64,000 bases of DNA from CAUZIZ01 sp965219005 (GTDB lineage: Bacteria; Acidobacteriota; UBA6911; RPQK01; JAJDTT01), in the NCBI GenBank assembly GCA_965219005.1, contig CBDCMS010000002.1, forward strand, positions 1,178,001-1,242,000, written 5' to 3'. Of the stretch, positions 35,383 through 44,278 are shown piece after piece. Under the pieces are notes generated by a model. The model worked only from the letters and a program-made list of their open reading frames with translations, searched no databases and was not told the origin of the DNA. The translations under genes and the position numbers were made by a program. How positions within the stretch are numbered: position 1 is the stretch's first letter; each line of letters opens with the position of its first letter.

Positions 35383-36261
35383 ATGAGAATCGATCTCCTT
35401 GCCTTTCGGAGCTTGGGCAAAGGAGCATTCTGGGCCGATATCTGGTCGGATATCAACGAATACGACTTCTGGGGAATGGCTGCCCAGGTCAGCTACTACT
35501 TCCTTCTGGCCTTCTTTCCTTTTCTCTTGTTTCTGAGCGCGCTCATTGGTTTCATCCCGGTTGATCCGAATCTATGGGGCACGTTTCTGGCCGAGCTCAA
35601 CGCTTTCCTCCCGGAGAGCACCTACGAGAGCGTAGTGACAGCGATCATTCTCCCTCTGGCCCGCTCCCAGAACACCGGAATTCTGTCAGTTGGGCTGTTT
35701 CTTACGCTCTTGATTGCCTCACTGGCTTTCAGTGGAACCATCAGACCCCTTAGCCGTGTTTTTGGAGTAGAAGATAGTCGATCCTATCTGCAGAAGCTCT
35801 TCCTTTCCGTCGGAGTGACCATACTCGTCTCCCTGTTTATTATCTTGTCAGCCTTTCTCCTGGTCTGGGGTGATTTGTTGATTACTCTCCTGGTCGAAAG
35901 CCCTCCAATAAGAGCACTGTATACGGTGATTCGTTGGATACTCCTTTTCGTACTCTTGAACATTGGAATACACACTGTCTATTACGCGCTGCCCCAACCC
36001 CAGATCTACTGGACGATCTTCTCTCCCGGGAGTGTCGTCGCCACCCTGGGGTGGATCTTCGGATCTCTGGGTTTTCGCCTGTATGTGAACACCTTCGGCA
36101 TGTATCAAATGTTCTACGGAAGTTTGGGTGCGGTCATTGTTCTGATTATCTGGTTCTATCTCTCGAGTCTGGCGCTCCTGGTCGGAGGCAGGATCGACTC
36201 CAGGATCCACGGAATTCAGCAGGACCCGCTGGGTCGCTGGTCGCCCGGAGCCGTCGATTGA
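35383..36261 (+). CDS. YihY/BrkB family membrane protein
   Basis: Inner-membrane protein of 292 residues with six hydrophobic segments. The family pattern is present: FWGMAAQVSYYFLLAFFPFLLFLSALIGF near the N terminus, a central FRLF-like amphipathic stretch, and YALPQPQIYWTIFSPGSVVATLGWIFGSLGFRLYVNTFGMYQMFYGSLGAVIVLIIWFYLSSLALLVGGRID. It was once mislabelled RNase BN; function is uncertain. It lies just upstream of the small-protein unit but with a 150-bp gap, and is divergent from the permease gene. Confidence 0.92.
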   Translation: MRIDLLAFRSLGKGAFWADIWSDINEYDFWGMAAQVSYYFLLAFFPFLLFLSALIGFIPVDPNLWGTFLAELNAFLPESTYESVVTAIILPLARSQNTGILSVGLFLTLLIASLAFSGTIRPLSRVFGVEDSRSYLQKLFLSVGVTILVSLFIILSAFLLVWGDLLITLLVESPPIRALYTVIRWILLFVLLNIGIHTVYYALPQPQIYWTIFSPGSVVATLGWIFGSLGFRLYVNTFGMYQMFYGSLGAVIVLIIWFYLSSLALLVGGRIDSRIHGIQQDPLGRWSPGAVD

Positions 36262-36414
36262 GTCCGGTGTCGGTGCCGGCGAGGGTGGGTTGGCTATCAG
36301 TCGTGGCGAGTCATGCACAGCACATCACCAGACAACCCACGTTCTTGTTTAGATCGTCGATGGTTTCTGGAGAATAGAGCAGTTAGCTCCAGCTGGAGCA
36401 GGCATCACCACGAC

Positions 36415-36705
36415 ATGAGCTTTACTGCAGCCGATTGGGCGATCGTTGTTCTGTACGTTCTATTTGCCTTCGGCATCGGCTTCCTCGTTCGCAAGTACGT
36501 ATCCAGCGTCGCTGATCTGCTGTCTCAGTTTGGCATCGGCTGGGCAGTCCATCTAGTGGAGTCTTTCCCATCCATCGGGAAGCGGGGTCTCTGTAGCTTT
36601 GCTCTAGGATTTGTGGGTACTGGGCTAGGGTCTCTACTTCCCATTTCCACCCCGAAACTCCTACACTATCCGGACGAAGAGTCGTCAGCCGGGAGCCCTG
36701 AGTAA
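36415..36705 (+). CDS. Small membrane protein with SSS-like N terminus, possible remnant
   Basis: Protein of 96 residues starting MSFTAADWAIVVLYVLFAFGIG, closely resembling the first helix of sodium:solute symporters, followed by VRKYVSSVADLL where a symporter would continue with its FLAGR motif. The rest (residues 37-96) does not continue as a symporter and ends in an acidic tail. It may be an internally deleted SSS remnant or a dedicated small protein. Its stop overlaps the next start by 1 nt (TAATG), so it is translated as the first gene of a coupled unit. No strong ribosome site is seen before 36415. Confidence 0.45.
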   Translation: MSFTAADWAIVVLYVLFAFGIGFLVRKYVSSVADLLSQFGIGWAVHLVESFPSIGKRGLCSFALGFVGTGLGSLLPISTPKLLHYPDEESSAGSPE

Positions 36706-36920
36706 TGAGTTGGCGCCTTGTCTGGGAAATCGCCTTCTGCGCAGCCATTGGAGTGTTTACCTTGGTGTCTCTGATCGTTGCAATCAAGGGCTATCGCGAT
36801 ATTCGCAGTTTGTTGAATGACCTGAGGACGAGTGGTGGCTCTAGGGAACCACAGGAAGGGTCTGGCGGCGAGCAAAGCGAAAACGAGCCCGGCAATGTGA
36901 TTGCGGGTGAGGAACGATGA
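36705..36920 (+). CDS. Small single-span membrane protein
   Basis: Protein of 71 residues with one transmembrane helix (residues 4-27: RLVWEIAFCAAIGVFTLVSLIVAI), then a basic segment (KGYRDIRSLLNDLR) and a disordered acidic tail. This shape is like small proteins often encoded beside SSS symporters; that comparison is from memory. Its start overlaps the previous stop (TAATG) and its stop overlaps the next start (ATGA), so all three genes of the unit are translationally coupled. Confidence 0.6.
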   Translation: MSWRLVWEIAFCAAIGVFTLVSLIVAIKGYRDIRSLLNDLRTSGGSREPQEGSGGEQSENEPGNVIAGEER

Positions 36921-39772
36921 TGCGATCGAAGAAACGTCTCCGATTTACCCCTGTAGTTTTCGCCCTTCTCTGCATAGCAGATTGCAGGCCTCCCTCAGAG
37001 GACCAGGCGCCAGCCTCATCCGTTGTGCAGATCCCGGTTCCGGAGGCTTCCTTCCGGGTAACCTTTGGATTGAAGGATCGGGAGCCACAGACCTGGAATG
37101 GTCGCCTTCTGCCACAGCAGGGTCAGACTGTCCAGGTGGAACCCGACCTGCTTCGAGAGCACAACTATCAGGCATCCGAGGAACCCAAGTTCCCCAACGA
37201 CTACGTTCGCGACGGTCGTTCCTGGGTGTGCAGCACTCGACCCGCCTGGATGCGGGATCCAGATGATTTTGAGCTTGAACTTCCCAGCCTCCTGCTTCAG
37301 CTTTGGCGTAATCCTGGAAACGCCCCTCTCCACCTGGAGACTGATAACGGTGAGATCCGTTTCCAGCCCGCGGATCTCAAGCCGTTTCAGCCGGTGTTCT
37401 TCTTGGATGGAGCCGTCCGAATCGAAGTCGTTCCTTCCGTGTTCTCGCCGGTTCAAACGACGACTGGCCAGCAGGATTATCCTGCGGTGCTGGCGAGGAA
37501 GGGCGGAGAGCTGTGGACGGCTTGGCAGGAATATGGGGAGGAAAGCGAATCGGTCTATGTCCGCAAGCGGGTAGACGGGAGCTGGGAGAAGCCGATCAGA
37601 CTCGTGGAGGGAGCCGATGTGTTTCGGACGGCTCTGGGAGAGGATGCTTCCGGACGAGTCTGGGCCGTTTGGGCGATGCAGGTTGAAGGCAATTGGGACT
37701 TGTACGGGCGGGCCTTCGACGGAAGTAGCTGGACATCCCTGGAGAGGCTGACCCAGAACAAGGGGTCGGACATCTTCCACCGGGTTTTTCGTGACTCGGA
37801 AGATCGGCTATGGCTGGTATGGCAGGCAACAATGGACGGGATGAGCCAGATTGTAGGTAAACACTTCGATGGCTCGCAGTGGTCGTCACGGGTCCAGATC
37901 AGCGACGGTCCTGCGGGGGCGGGGAACAATTGGTGGCCAACCGCGGCAGCAGGAAAGGACCGCTCGATTGCGGTGGGCTGGGATGGCTATGCGAGCGGAA
38001 GCTACGATGTCTACGTTAGAAGGATGGATTCCGGTAAATGGGGTCCAGTTAGGGGGCTGGCTTCTACCCAACGCTTTGAGGCCAACCCGTCTCTGTCTTT
38101 CGATGAGAAAAATCGGCTCTGGGTTGTTTGGCAAGAGTCCTCTGTGGAATGGGGAAAAGATACAGGGAGGCTCGCCACGCGCGTGGGGACACAGCTGCAC
38201 GAATCCAGGTGGCTGCGCGTCGTCTGTCTCGAAGGAGAGAAAATACTTCGCCCAGTAGGCTCCCTAGCTGAGATTTTGCCTGGAGACCAGTGGGAGCTCC
38301 CGCACTTCGAGGTCGGTCCCGGAGGTCAGCCGTGGCTTTTCGTTCGGAAGATGACGCTGCGACAGCCCGACACTCGGGAAGTCAGAGGGAAGTTGGGACC
38401 CGCCTATTTTCCTCGTTGGGATATCTATGCCACCCGCTATCAGGACGCTGCCTGGACCGAGCCCATGTATCTACCCCGCAGCAGCGGCCGCAACGACATG
38501 ATGCCACAATCTTCACTCGACCCCGAGGGTGGCTTCTGGCTGGCATGGGCAACCGATAGCCGGAACACGAAGTCCTATATGCAGCAGCAGAACCGGGTGA
38601 TGATGACCAGATTCGAGGTTCCTTCAACGGCAGGGCAACCGCGGCTGGAAGCTTACAAACCTGAGCCAGTCCCAAGCTTCGATCCCATTCATGAGAACGA
38701 GACCGAGCAGACCCGTCAGATACAGTCCTATCGGATTGAAACTGGCAGCAAGACCTACTCTATTTATCGAGGCGATCTTCATCGTCACACCGACATTTCA
38801 GTGGATGGTGGCGGGGACGGCTCCCTGCTCGACGCCTACCGCTACGCCCGGGATGCCGCCCAGCTGGATTTTCTGGGAATCACCGATCACACCGACCACG
38901 TGGCCGAGTCCTATACCTGGTGGCGCAGCCAGAAGTTCGCCGATCTGTTCCAGCAGGATAAGTTCGTCGCCTTCTATAGCTACGAGAGATCTGCTCTGTT
39001 CCCAAACGGTCACCGCAACATAATTTTCGTTGAACGGGGCCGACCGGTGCTTCCCATTCTGGGACAGGAGAATCGGGGACTCGAGGGGGCGGAAAGGCTC
39101 TTCTGGTATCTGCGCCGCTACGACGGAACTTCAATTCCCCACACTTCAGTGGGTGGAGGGGGCACCGATTGGCGGGACAATGATCCACAGGTGGAGCACC
39201 TGGTTGAGATCTATCAGGGCCTCAGGGACACCTACGAGCATCCGGGAGCTCCCCGTCCCAAGACACTCCAACCAGCACCGGGCGTTCGGAAGCCGGGCCA
39301 CGTCTGGAACGCCCTTCGAAAGGGCTACAAACTGGGCTTCATTGCTTCCTCCGACCATTTTTCGACGCATATGAGCTATGCCTGTCTGCTGGCCGAGAGC
39401 CTCACTCGGGAGAGCCTCATGGAGGCGATTCGGGCACGTCGGGCCTACGCGGCGACCGACAATATCATCATGGATATTCGCTATTTCGGCTCCGATGGAG
39501 AGCATCTGATGGGCGAGGAATTCGTGAGCTCGGCTCCCCTGCGTATCAAGGCTACGATCATGGGCACCGACACGATAGCGAGGATAGACGTTATCAAGGA
39601 CGAGAAGATCGTCTATCAAGTCTCCCCGAAGCAGTCACGGGTCGATTTCGAATTTCTCGACGGCGCCGACCTTGGGAGCGAGACCAGTTACTACTATCTG
39701 CGCGTCCTGCAGCAGGATGGCGAGTTGGCCTGGGCCTCTCCGGTTTGGGTTGACTACAGTCCCAACAATTGA
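36917..39772 (+). CDS. Exported propeller-PHP protein (DUF3604)
   Basis: Exported protein of 951 residues. The N terminus has a basic, hydrophobic signal (RFTPVVFALLCIA) followed by Cys in ADCRPP, an imperfect lipobox. Residues about 170-560 contain repeated blades (ELWTAWQEYG, RVWAVWAMQ, RLWLVWQATMDG, RLWVVWQESS, GFWLAWATDS), a beta-propeller of the sialidase or WD-like kind. From about residue 610, the DUF3604/PHP metal-phosphoesterase-like domain begins: YRGDLHRHTDIS, FLGITDHTDH, SYERSALFPNGHRN, IASSDHFSTH. The function is unknown; cleavage or binding of a phosphate ester or polymer is possible. Overlaps the preceding gene by 4 bp. Confidence 0.87.
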   Translation: MMRSKKRLRFTPVVFALLCIADCRPPSEDQAPASSVVQIPVPEASFRVTFGLKDREPQTWNGRLLPQQGQTVQVEPDLLREHNYQASEEPKFPNDYVRDGRSWVCSTRPAWMRDPDDFELELPSLLLQLWRNPGNAPLHLETDNGEIRFQPADLKPFQPVFFLDGAVRIEVVPSVFSPVQTTTGQQDYPAVLARKGGELWTAWQEYGEESESVYVRKRVDGSWEKPIRLVEGADVFRTALGEDASGRVWAVWAMQVEGNWDLYGRAFDGSSWTSLERLTQNKGSDIFHRVFRDSEDRLWLVWQATMDGMSQIVGKHFDGSQWSSRVQISDGPAGAGNNWWPTAAAGKDRSIAVGWDGYASGSYDVYVRRMDSGKWGPVRGLASTQRFEANPSLSFDEKNRLWVVWQESSVEWGKDTGRLATRVGTQLHESRWLRVVCLEGEKILRPVGSLAEILPGDQWELPHFEVGPGGQPWLFVRKMTLRQPDTREVRGKLGPAYFPRWDIYATRYQDAAWTEPMYLPRSSGRNDMMPQSSLDPEGGFWLAWATDSRNTKSYMQQQNRVMMTRFEVPSTAGQPRLEAYKPEPVPSFDPIHENETEQTRQIQSYRIETGSKTYSIYRGDLHRHTDISVDGGGDGSLLDAYRYARDAAQLDFLGITDHTDHVAESYTWWRSQKFADLFQQDKFVAFYSYERSALFPNGHRNIIFVERGRPVLPILGQENRGLEGAERLFWYLRRYDGTSIPHTSVGGGGTDWRDNDPQVEHLVEIYQGLRDTYEHPGAPRPKTLQPAPGVRKPGHVWNALRKGYKLGFIASSDHFSTHMSYACLLAESLTRESLMEAIRARRAYAATDNIIMDIRYFGSDGEHLMGEEFVSSAPLRIKATIMGTDTIARIDVIKDEKIVYQVSPKQSRVDFEFLDGADLGSETSYYYLRVLQQDGELAWASPVWVDYSPNN

Positions 39773-39834
39773 ACGGTGGAGCAGGAGGAAGAGTACGAAT
39801 AGTCCCAGCACTCTCCGACCGGGACAACGCGGGA

Positions 39835-41415
39835 TTATCGGGGTCCAGCTGCAGCAATCTCTGGAGTCGCCGCTTCCGCGTACTGTTTGAAGTTTTCTCG
39901 GAACAGGTCCGCCAACCTGCTCGCCGCCCTGTCATATCGGGCCTGGTCGGTCCAACCTTTACGGGGGATCAGGATCTCGTCGGGGCATCCCGGGCAAGCC
40001 GTCACCACGGCCATTCCGAAGACAGGATCTTCAACGGTAGGGGCGTCGTCTAGCAAGTTGGCATGTATGGCATCGATGATGGCTCGGGTGTATCGCAACC
40101 GGATCCGTCCCCCCACACCATAACCCTCACCAGTCCAACCCGTATTGATGAGCCAGGTCTTGGTGCCGTGGGCTCGGATGCTGGCCGCCAGCATCTCGGC
40201 GTACTTTATGGGATGCCAGACCAGGAAAGCCGCTCCGAAACAGGCAGAGAAAGTGGCCTCCGGTTCCGTGACGCCGACTTCGGTGCCCGCGACCTTGGCC
40301 GTGTAGCCACTGATGAAGTGATACATCGCCTGGGCGGGGGTGAGCCTGCTGACCGGCGGCAGGACCCCGTAGGCGTCGCAGGCCAACAGAATGATGTTCT
40401 CGGGGTGGTTCCCCACGCAGGGAACCTTGGAATTGGAAATGTTCTCTATGGGATAGGCTGCTCTCGTGTTTTCGGTAAGGGCGTCGCTCGAGTAGTCTAC
40501 GCTGCGACTGACCGGATCCTGAATCGTGTTTTCGAGAATGGCACCGAAGCCTATCGCTCGGTAGATTTCGGGCTCTCTCTCCTGCGACAGATCGATGCAC
40601 TTGGCATAACATCCTCCCTCGATGTTGAAGATGCCCTTGTCGCTCCAACAATGCTCATCGTCACCGATGAGTTTCCGCTTGGGATCGGCGGACAGTGTGG
40701 TCTTGCCGGTCCCGGAAAGACCGAAGAAGAGGGAGACGTCGCCTTGCTCTCCTTCGTTTGCCGAGCAGTGCATCGAGAGGATACCCTGTTTGGGCATCAG
40801 ATAGTTCATGATAGTGAAGACGCCCTTCTTCATTTCGCCGGCATACTGAGTGCCCAGAATAACGACTTCACCGGATTCGAAGTTGAGGCTCACGTTCGTG
40901 TTCGAGGCAACGTCCTCGATTGTGGAATCGGCCGGAATACTTCCGGCGTTGAAGATTACAAAATCGGGCTCGCCGAACACAGCCAGTTCATCATTGGTTG
41001 GCCGGATAAGCATGTTGTGCATGAACAGCGCGTGATAGGGTCTCGAGCAGATGATTCGCACCTTGAGCCGATAGGTCGGATCCCAACCGGCGTAGCCGTC
41101 CAGGACGTAGACGTGGCTGCAGCCGTTGAGATAGTCGATGGCATGACGCCGATTGATGCGGAACGACTCGGGAGAGATCCTCATGTTCACTGAACCCCAC
41201 CAGATATCGTCCCTGCTCTCCGAGTGCTCTACGATCCTTTTGTCTTTCGGGCTCCGGCCAGTCTTTTCACCGGAATGGGTGGCGATCGCTCCCGAAGATG
41301 TGATCACCGATTCGTCCCGTATTATGGCGTGTTCGTAGAGCTCCGCCGGCGCGGTGTTTCGATATACCGAGTCGGCCTGGATTCCATAATCGATTAGATT
41401 GATTGCTTTACTCAC
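39835..41415 (-). CDS. Phosphoenolpyruvate carboxykinase (ATP)
   Basis: Cytoplasmic gluconeogenic enzyme of 526 residues converting oxaloacetate and ATP to PEP and CO2. Motifs are SGEKTGRSPKDKRIV near residue 50, NMLIRPTNDELAVF, YAGEMKKGVFTIMNY, the P-loop FFGLSGTGKTTLSADP, the metal-binding LIGDDEHCWSDKG, and FSACFGAAFLVWHP. The length matches the ATP-dependent (bacterial and plant) class, not the GTP class. It is convergent with the DUF3604 gene; 62 bp separate the two stops. Consistent with growth on organic or sugar acids. Confidence 0.97.
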   Translation of the reverse strand: MSKAINLIDYGIQADSVYRNTAPAELYEHAIIRDESVITSSGAIATHSGEKTGRSPKDKRIVEHSESRDDIWWGSVNMRISPESFRINRRHAIDYLNGCSHVYVLDGYAGWDPTYRLKVRIICSRPYHALFMHNMLIRPTNDELAVFGEPDFVIFNAGSIPADSTIEDVASNTNVSLNFESGEVVILGTQYAGEMKKGVFTIMNYLMPKQGILSMHCSANEGEQGDVSLFFGLSGTGKTTLSADPKRKLIGDDEHCWSDKGIFNIEGGCYAKCIDLSQEREPEIYRAIGFGAILENTIQDPVSRSVDYSSDALTENTRAAYPIENISNSKVPCVGNHPENIILLACDAYGVLPPVSRLTPAQAMYHFISGYTAKVAGTEVGVTEPEATFSACFGAAFLVWHPIKYAEMLAASIRAHGTKTWLINTGWTGEGYGVGGRIRLRYTRAIIDAIHANLLDDAPTVEDPVFGMAVVTACPGCPDEILIPRKGWTDQARYDRAASRLADLFRENFKQYAEAATPEIAAAGPR

Positions 41416-41554
41416 AGTGGACTGTTCTGGCGTCCGAGAGGCTGTTACCGACCGTCGAGGGGATCCTATCCATGAGCGACGACCAGCCCGACAAGTATGA
41501 AGCCCAGGACGGCGACGATCAACCCGATTTGCCTTTGCCCGATTTGCCTCTGCC

Positions 41555-41764
41555 CTAAGCTGAAACTTGAATAGTGAGCAGTGGTGAAGTGATCAGTGAA
41601 CAGTACCGGAAACAGCTACAGCCAGCAGAGCCGCGAACGACTTGACTCGTTAGCAGTATGCCCCACGTTTCGAGGAGAGAGCTGGACAACAGCAGAATCT
41701 CGCAGGTCCCCAACCCCTCGCTCGCGCTTCAGGCTTCCATGGCTCGGGAAGTTTCTTTCTCGAA
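41555..41764 (+). repeat. Dispersed long repeat, copy C (interrupted by IS)
   Basis: Closely matches copy D at 13008. It begins CTAAGCTGAAACTTGAATAG, passes through AGTGATCAGTGAACAGT, the AGAGCCGCGAACGACTTGAC block, CGTTTCGAGGAGAGAGC and CCCCTCGCTCGCGCTTCAGG, and reaches GTTTCTTTCTCGAA at 41764. The last 8 bp (TTCTCGAA, 41757-41764) are duplicated at 42767-42774 on the far side of the IS, after which the repeat continues TGGAGCCAGTGATCCC. With the IS it fills the gap between pckA and the czc operon. Confidence 0.78.
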
Positions 41765-42766
41765 TCTGGTTATGCACTTAACTCCGGAAAAAGTCACCAC
41801 CACCTAGTAAAAAAGGTGAGAGACAGGAGGTGAGTGGATGTACGAAAAGATGAATTTGTTGGAGTTTCAAGAGCGTTTTGCCACAGAAGAAGCTTGTCTG
41901 AGTTACCTGATGCAGAAACGCTGGCCGGAAGGATTTGTCTGTCCCCGTTGTGGGGGTCAAGGAGGCTACTGGTTGCAGCACCGGCGATTGATGGAGTGTC
42001 GCCAATGCCGGTATCAGGCTTCTTCCACCGCCGGGACGATTTTCCACAAGACGCGGGTGCCCCTGAGATATTGGTTTTGGACCATCTTCTTGATGAGCCG
42101 TTGCAAAGCGGGCTACTCGATGAAGGGACTGCAGAAGCTGCTGGGAATCGGAAGCTATCGGACGGTCTGGATGATGGGACATAAGATCCGACAAGCCATG
42201 GCCAAACGTAATGACTGCTACCAATTAAGTCACCTGGTGGAGCTGGATGACTCTTTCTTTGGAGGCCGACGACGAGGGAGAAATCGTCGGGGTCGCAAGC
42301 GAGGACGAGGGACCGAAGGCAAGGCCAAAGTTCTGGCCGCGGTGGAGATAACGAAAGCCGGGGGGCCGAGGTTTCTAAGTCTGGATGTGGTCGATGACAT
42401 AACCAGCGACAATGTGAAGCGGGTCGCCTGGGCGAGGATCGACCCCGGAGCTCAGATCCGAAGCGACGCCTATCACGCGTTTGTCGGTTTAGCTCAAGCC
42501 GGCTACCAGCATGAACGCGTCCGGCTCGAGTGGGTGGGGATGGGTTTTGAACAGTTCCCATGGGTTCACACCCTCATTTCCAACTGCAAGACTCAGCTCC
42601 AAGGGACTCAGAAAGCGGTCAGCCTCAAGCACCTTCAACGTTACCTGGCTGAGTTTTGTTACCGTTTCAATCGTCGTTTCTGGGAATCCGAGCTCTTCGA
42701 CCGTCTCCTGACAGCCTGTTCGCTCTATCCCACCGTCACCTATCCGGAGTTAAGTGCATAACCAGA
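41765..42766 (+). mobile_element. IS1595-family-like insertion sequence, copy 2
   Basis: A 1002-bp element, essentially identical to copy 1 but in opposite orientation. Terminal inverted repeats are at 41765-41788 and 42743-42766. The 8-bp target duplication is TTCTCGAA (41757-41764 and 42767-42774), the exact reverse complement of the duplication around copy 1. Both copies therefore entered the same sequence, in the same orientation relative to the repeat. Confidence 0.93.
41838..42761 (+). CDS. IS1595-type transposase, copy 2
   Basis: Intact 307-residue transposase identical in protein sequence to the one at 19915. The start codon is preceded by AGGAGGTGAG (41826-41835), an ideal ribosome site also present in copy 1. 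It has the zinc-ribbon N terminus (CPRCGG and CRQCRY) and the catalytic core beginning ELDDSFFGG. The stop lies inside the right inverted repeat. Confidence 0.93.
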   Translation: MYEKMNLLEFQERFATEEACLSYLMQKRWPEGFVCPRCGGQGGYWLQHRRLMECRQCRYQASSTAGTIFHKTRVPLRYWFWTIFLMSRCKAGYSMKGLQKLLGIGSYRTVWMMGHKIRQAMAKRNDCYQLSHLVELDDSFFGGRRRGRNRRGRKRGRGTEGKAKVLAAVEITKAGGPRFLSLDVVDDITSDNVKRVAWARIDPGAQIRSDAYHAFVGLAQAGYQHERVRLEWVGMGFEQFPWVHTLISNCKTQLQGTQKAVSLKHLQRYLAEFCYRFNRRFWESELFDRLLTACSLYPTVTYPELSA

Positions 42767-42783
42767 TTCTCGAATGGAGCCAG

Positions 42784-42812
42784 TGATCCCAGGCGGGAGT
42801 GACCTGGGATCA
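42784..42812. repeat. Perfect 10-bp hairpin after IS copy 2
   Basis: TGATCCCAGG at 42784-42793 pairs exactly with CCTGGGATCA at 42803-42812 across a 9-nt loop. It belongs to the dispersed repeat into which the IS inserted and lies about 165 bp before the czc operon, where it could also act as a terminator for readthrough from the IS. There is no T-run. Confidence 0.6.
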
Positions 42813-42976
42813 CGACAACGTTCTCGGTATCCTTGGCACATCCGTTGCTGAGAGTTGAAGGGGCAGGGGTAACCGAGGTTCTCCTTGGGAGGCTACAATA
42901 GTGTTCGGGAGGCGTCACCGAGGAGCTAGAGAGCTTTTTCAGGAAGAACGGTCGGGTCCACAACACAGGAGTGCTC

Positions 42977-44278
42977 ATGTTTGGAAGATATCGGCTAGGA
43001 GTTCTGCTTTTTCTTGTGGGTGGAGGCGGAGAATCTCTGGGGCAGGACTTGCCGAGGCAACTCACGCTGGATCGAGCCATCGAGATCGCCCTGGCTCGTC
43101 ATGCCGATCTGGAATCAGCCAGTGCCGCGATTGATGCTCGGATAGGTGCCGAGAGACAAGCAGCGTACTCACCGAACCCGCTCTTATCCATCCAATCGGA
43201 GAACTGGCGTGCCTGGGGTAACCCCGGTTTTTCCACTGCCAACGATCTGGAGCTGTCTGTCTTTCTCAGCCAACCCCTCGAAACCGGGAGAAAGAAGTGG
43301 CATCGGGTGGACCTGGCGGCCCGGGATCGTCGCATCGCTGAACTGGAAAGGCAAGCGGCAGCCTGGCGGATTCGCCAGTCGGTCAAGTTGGTCTACTGGG
43401 AGGTCCTCGCTGCTGAGAAGCGCCGAGAGCTGCTGGGGAAGAGTATTGAGACCTTCCGACAGGTCATCGACTATCATGATTCCCGAGTCTCACTGGGAGT
43501 CGCAGCTGAGGCCGATCTCATCAAAGTTCGACTGGAAGGGGAGCGCTTTGAGATGGCACATGCCAATGCCGTAATGCAAGGCGAGAGGCTGAGAGTCCAG
43601 CTGGTCCGCTCTCTTGGATTGATCCCAGGACGCGCACCATTCAGCGTGGTTCAGCTGACCATTCCCAGTACGGACACGGACTGGGAGAGGCCCTCCCTGC
43701 TGGATGGACTGATGGTGGCAGGGCGGGGACATCACCCCGAAGCTCTCCTGGCTGCGGCCTTCGTCCAACAGGCCGAAGCGGCTGTCTCGTTGGCGAAGGC
43801 CCGCAGCAAACCGAATCTGACTCCCTTCCTCGGCTACAAGCGGGCTGCTGGCTTCAATACTCTGATCGGGGGGATATCGGTGCCACTGCCACTCCGGGAC
43901 CGGAACGTCGGTCGCATTGCGGAGACGGTGGCAGAGGTGTATCAGTCGCGCGCGCAGCTTCGAGCTGTACAGGCGAGCCTTCAGGCAGAGGTTCGTTTTG
44001 CTCATTTGGGAGTTGCTCACCGAGCCAGCATGCTGAGGCGCATGGAAGCTGATATGCTGGGTCCAGCCAACGAGACCCTCCAGATTGCGGTCGCAGCCCA
44101 CCGGGAAGGTGGCTCCGACCTGTTCCGATTGCTGGATGCCCAACGCGCTCGGATCGATGTGCAGCTGCTCCATGGGCAGACGGCCCACGACTATGCCATC
44201 AGCCTCGTCGAACTCGAATCTGCAGTGGGGACCGAGTCACTACCCCACCTGGAGGGAAGGAGTTTCGGTGCGAATTGA
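42977..44278 (+). CDS. TolC-family outer-membrane factor of HME-RND pump
   Basis: Outer-membrane efflux protein of 433 residues with a signal peptide (MFGRYRLGVLLFLVGGG). The mature part has the two-fold TolC repeat: LTLDRAIEIALARHADLESASAAIDARIG and the coiled-coil helices around RRELLGKSIETFRQVIDYHDSRVSLGVAAEADLIKVRLEGERF, repeated in the second half. ATG 42977 has AGGAG at 42967-42971. It overlaps the adaptor gene start by 11 nt and heads the czcCBA operon, forming the outer-membrane channel for heavy-metal efflux. Confidence 0.92.
   Translation: MFGRYRLGVLLFLVGGGGESLGQDLPRQLTLDRAIEIALARHADLESASAAIDARIGAERQAAYSPNPLLSIQSENWRAWGNPGFSTANDLELSVFLSQPLETGRKKWHRVDLAARDRRIAELERQAAAWRIRQSVKLVYWEVLAAEKRRELLGKSIETFRQVIDYHDSRVSLGVAAEADLIKVRLEGERFEMAHANAVMQGERLRVQLVRSLGLIPGRAPFSVVQLTIPSTDTDWERPSLLDGLMVAGRGHHPEALLAAAFVQQAEAAVSLAKARSKPNLTPFLGYKRAAGFNTLIGGISVPLPLRDRNVGRIAETVAEVYQSRAQLRAVQASLQAEVRFAHLGVAHRASMLRRMEADMLGPANETLQIAVAAHREGGSDLFRLLDAQRARIDVQLLHGQTAHDYAISLVELESAVGTESLPHLEGRSFGAN

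Noticed and set aside
40063..41193. Antisense ORF of 376 codons opposite pckA
   Set aside because: PckA is complete and conserved on the other strand; the antisense sequence is a shadow.
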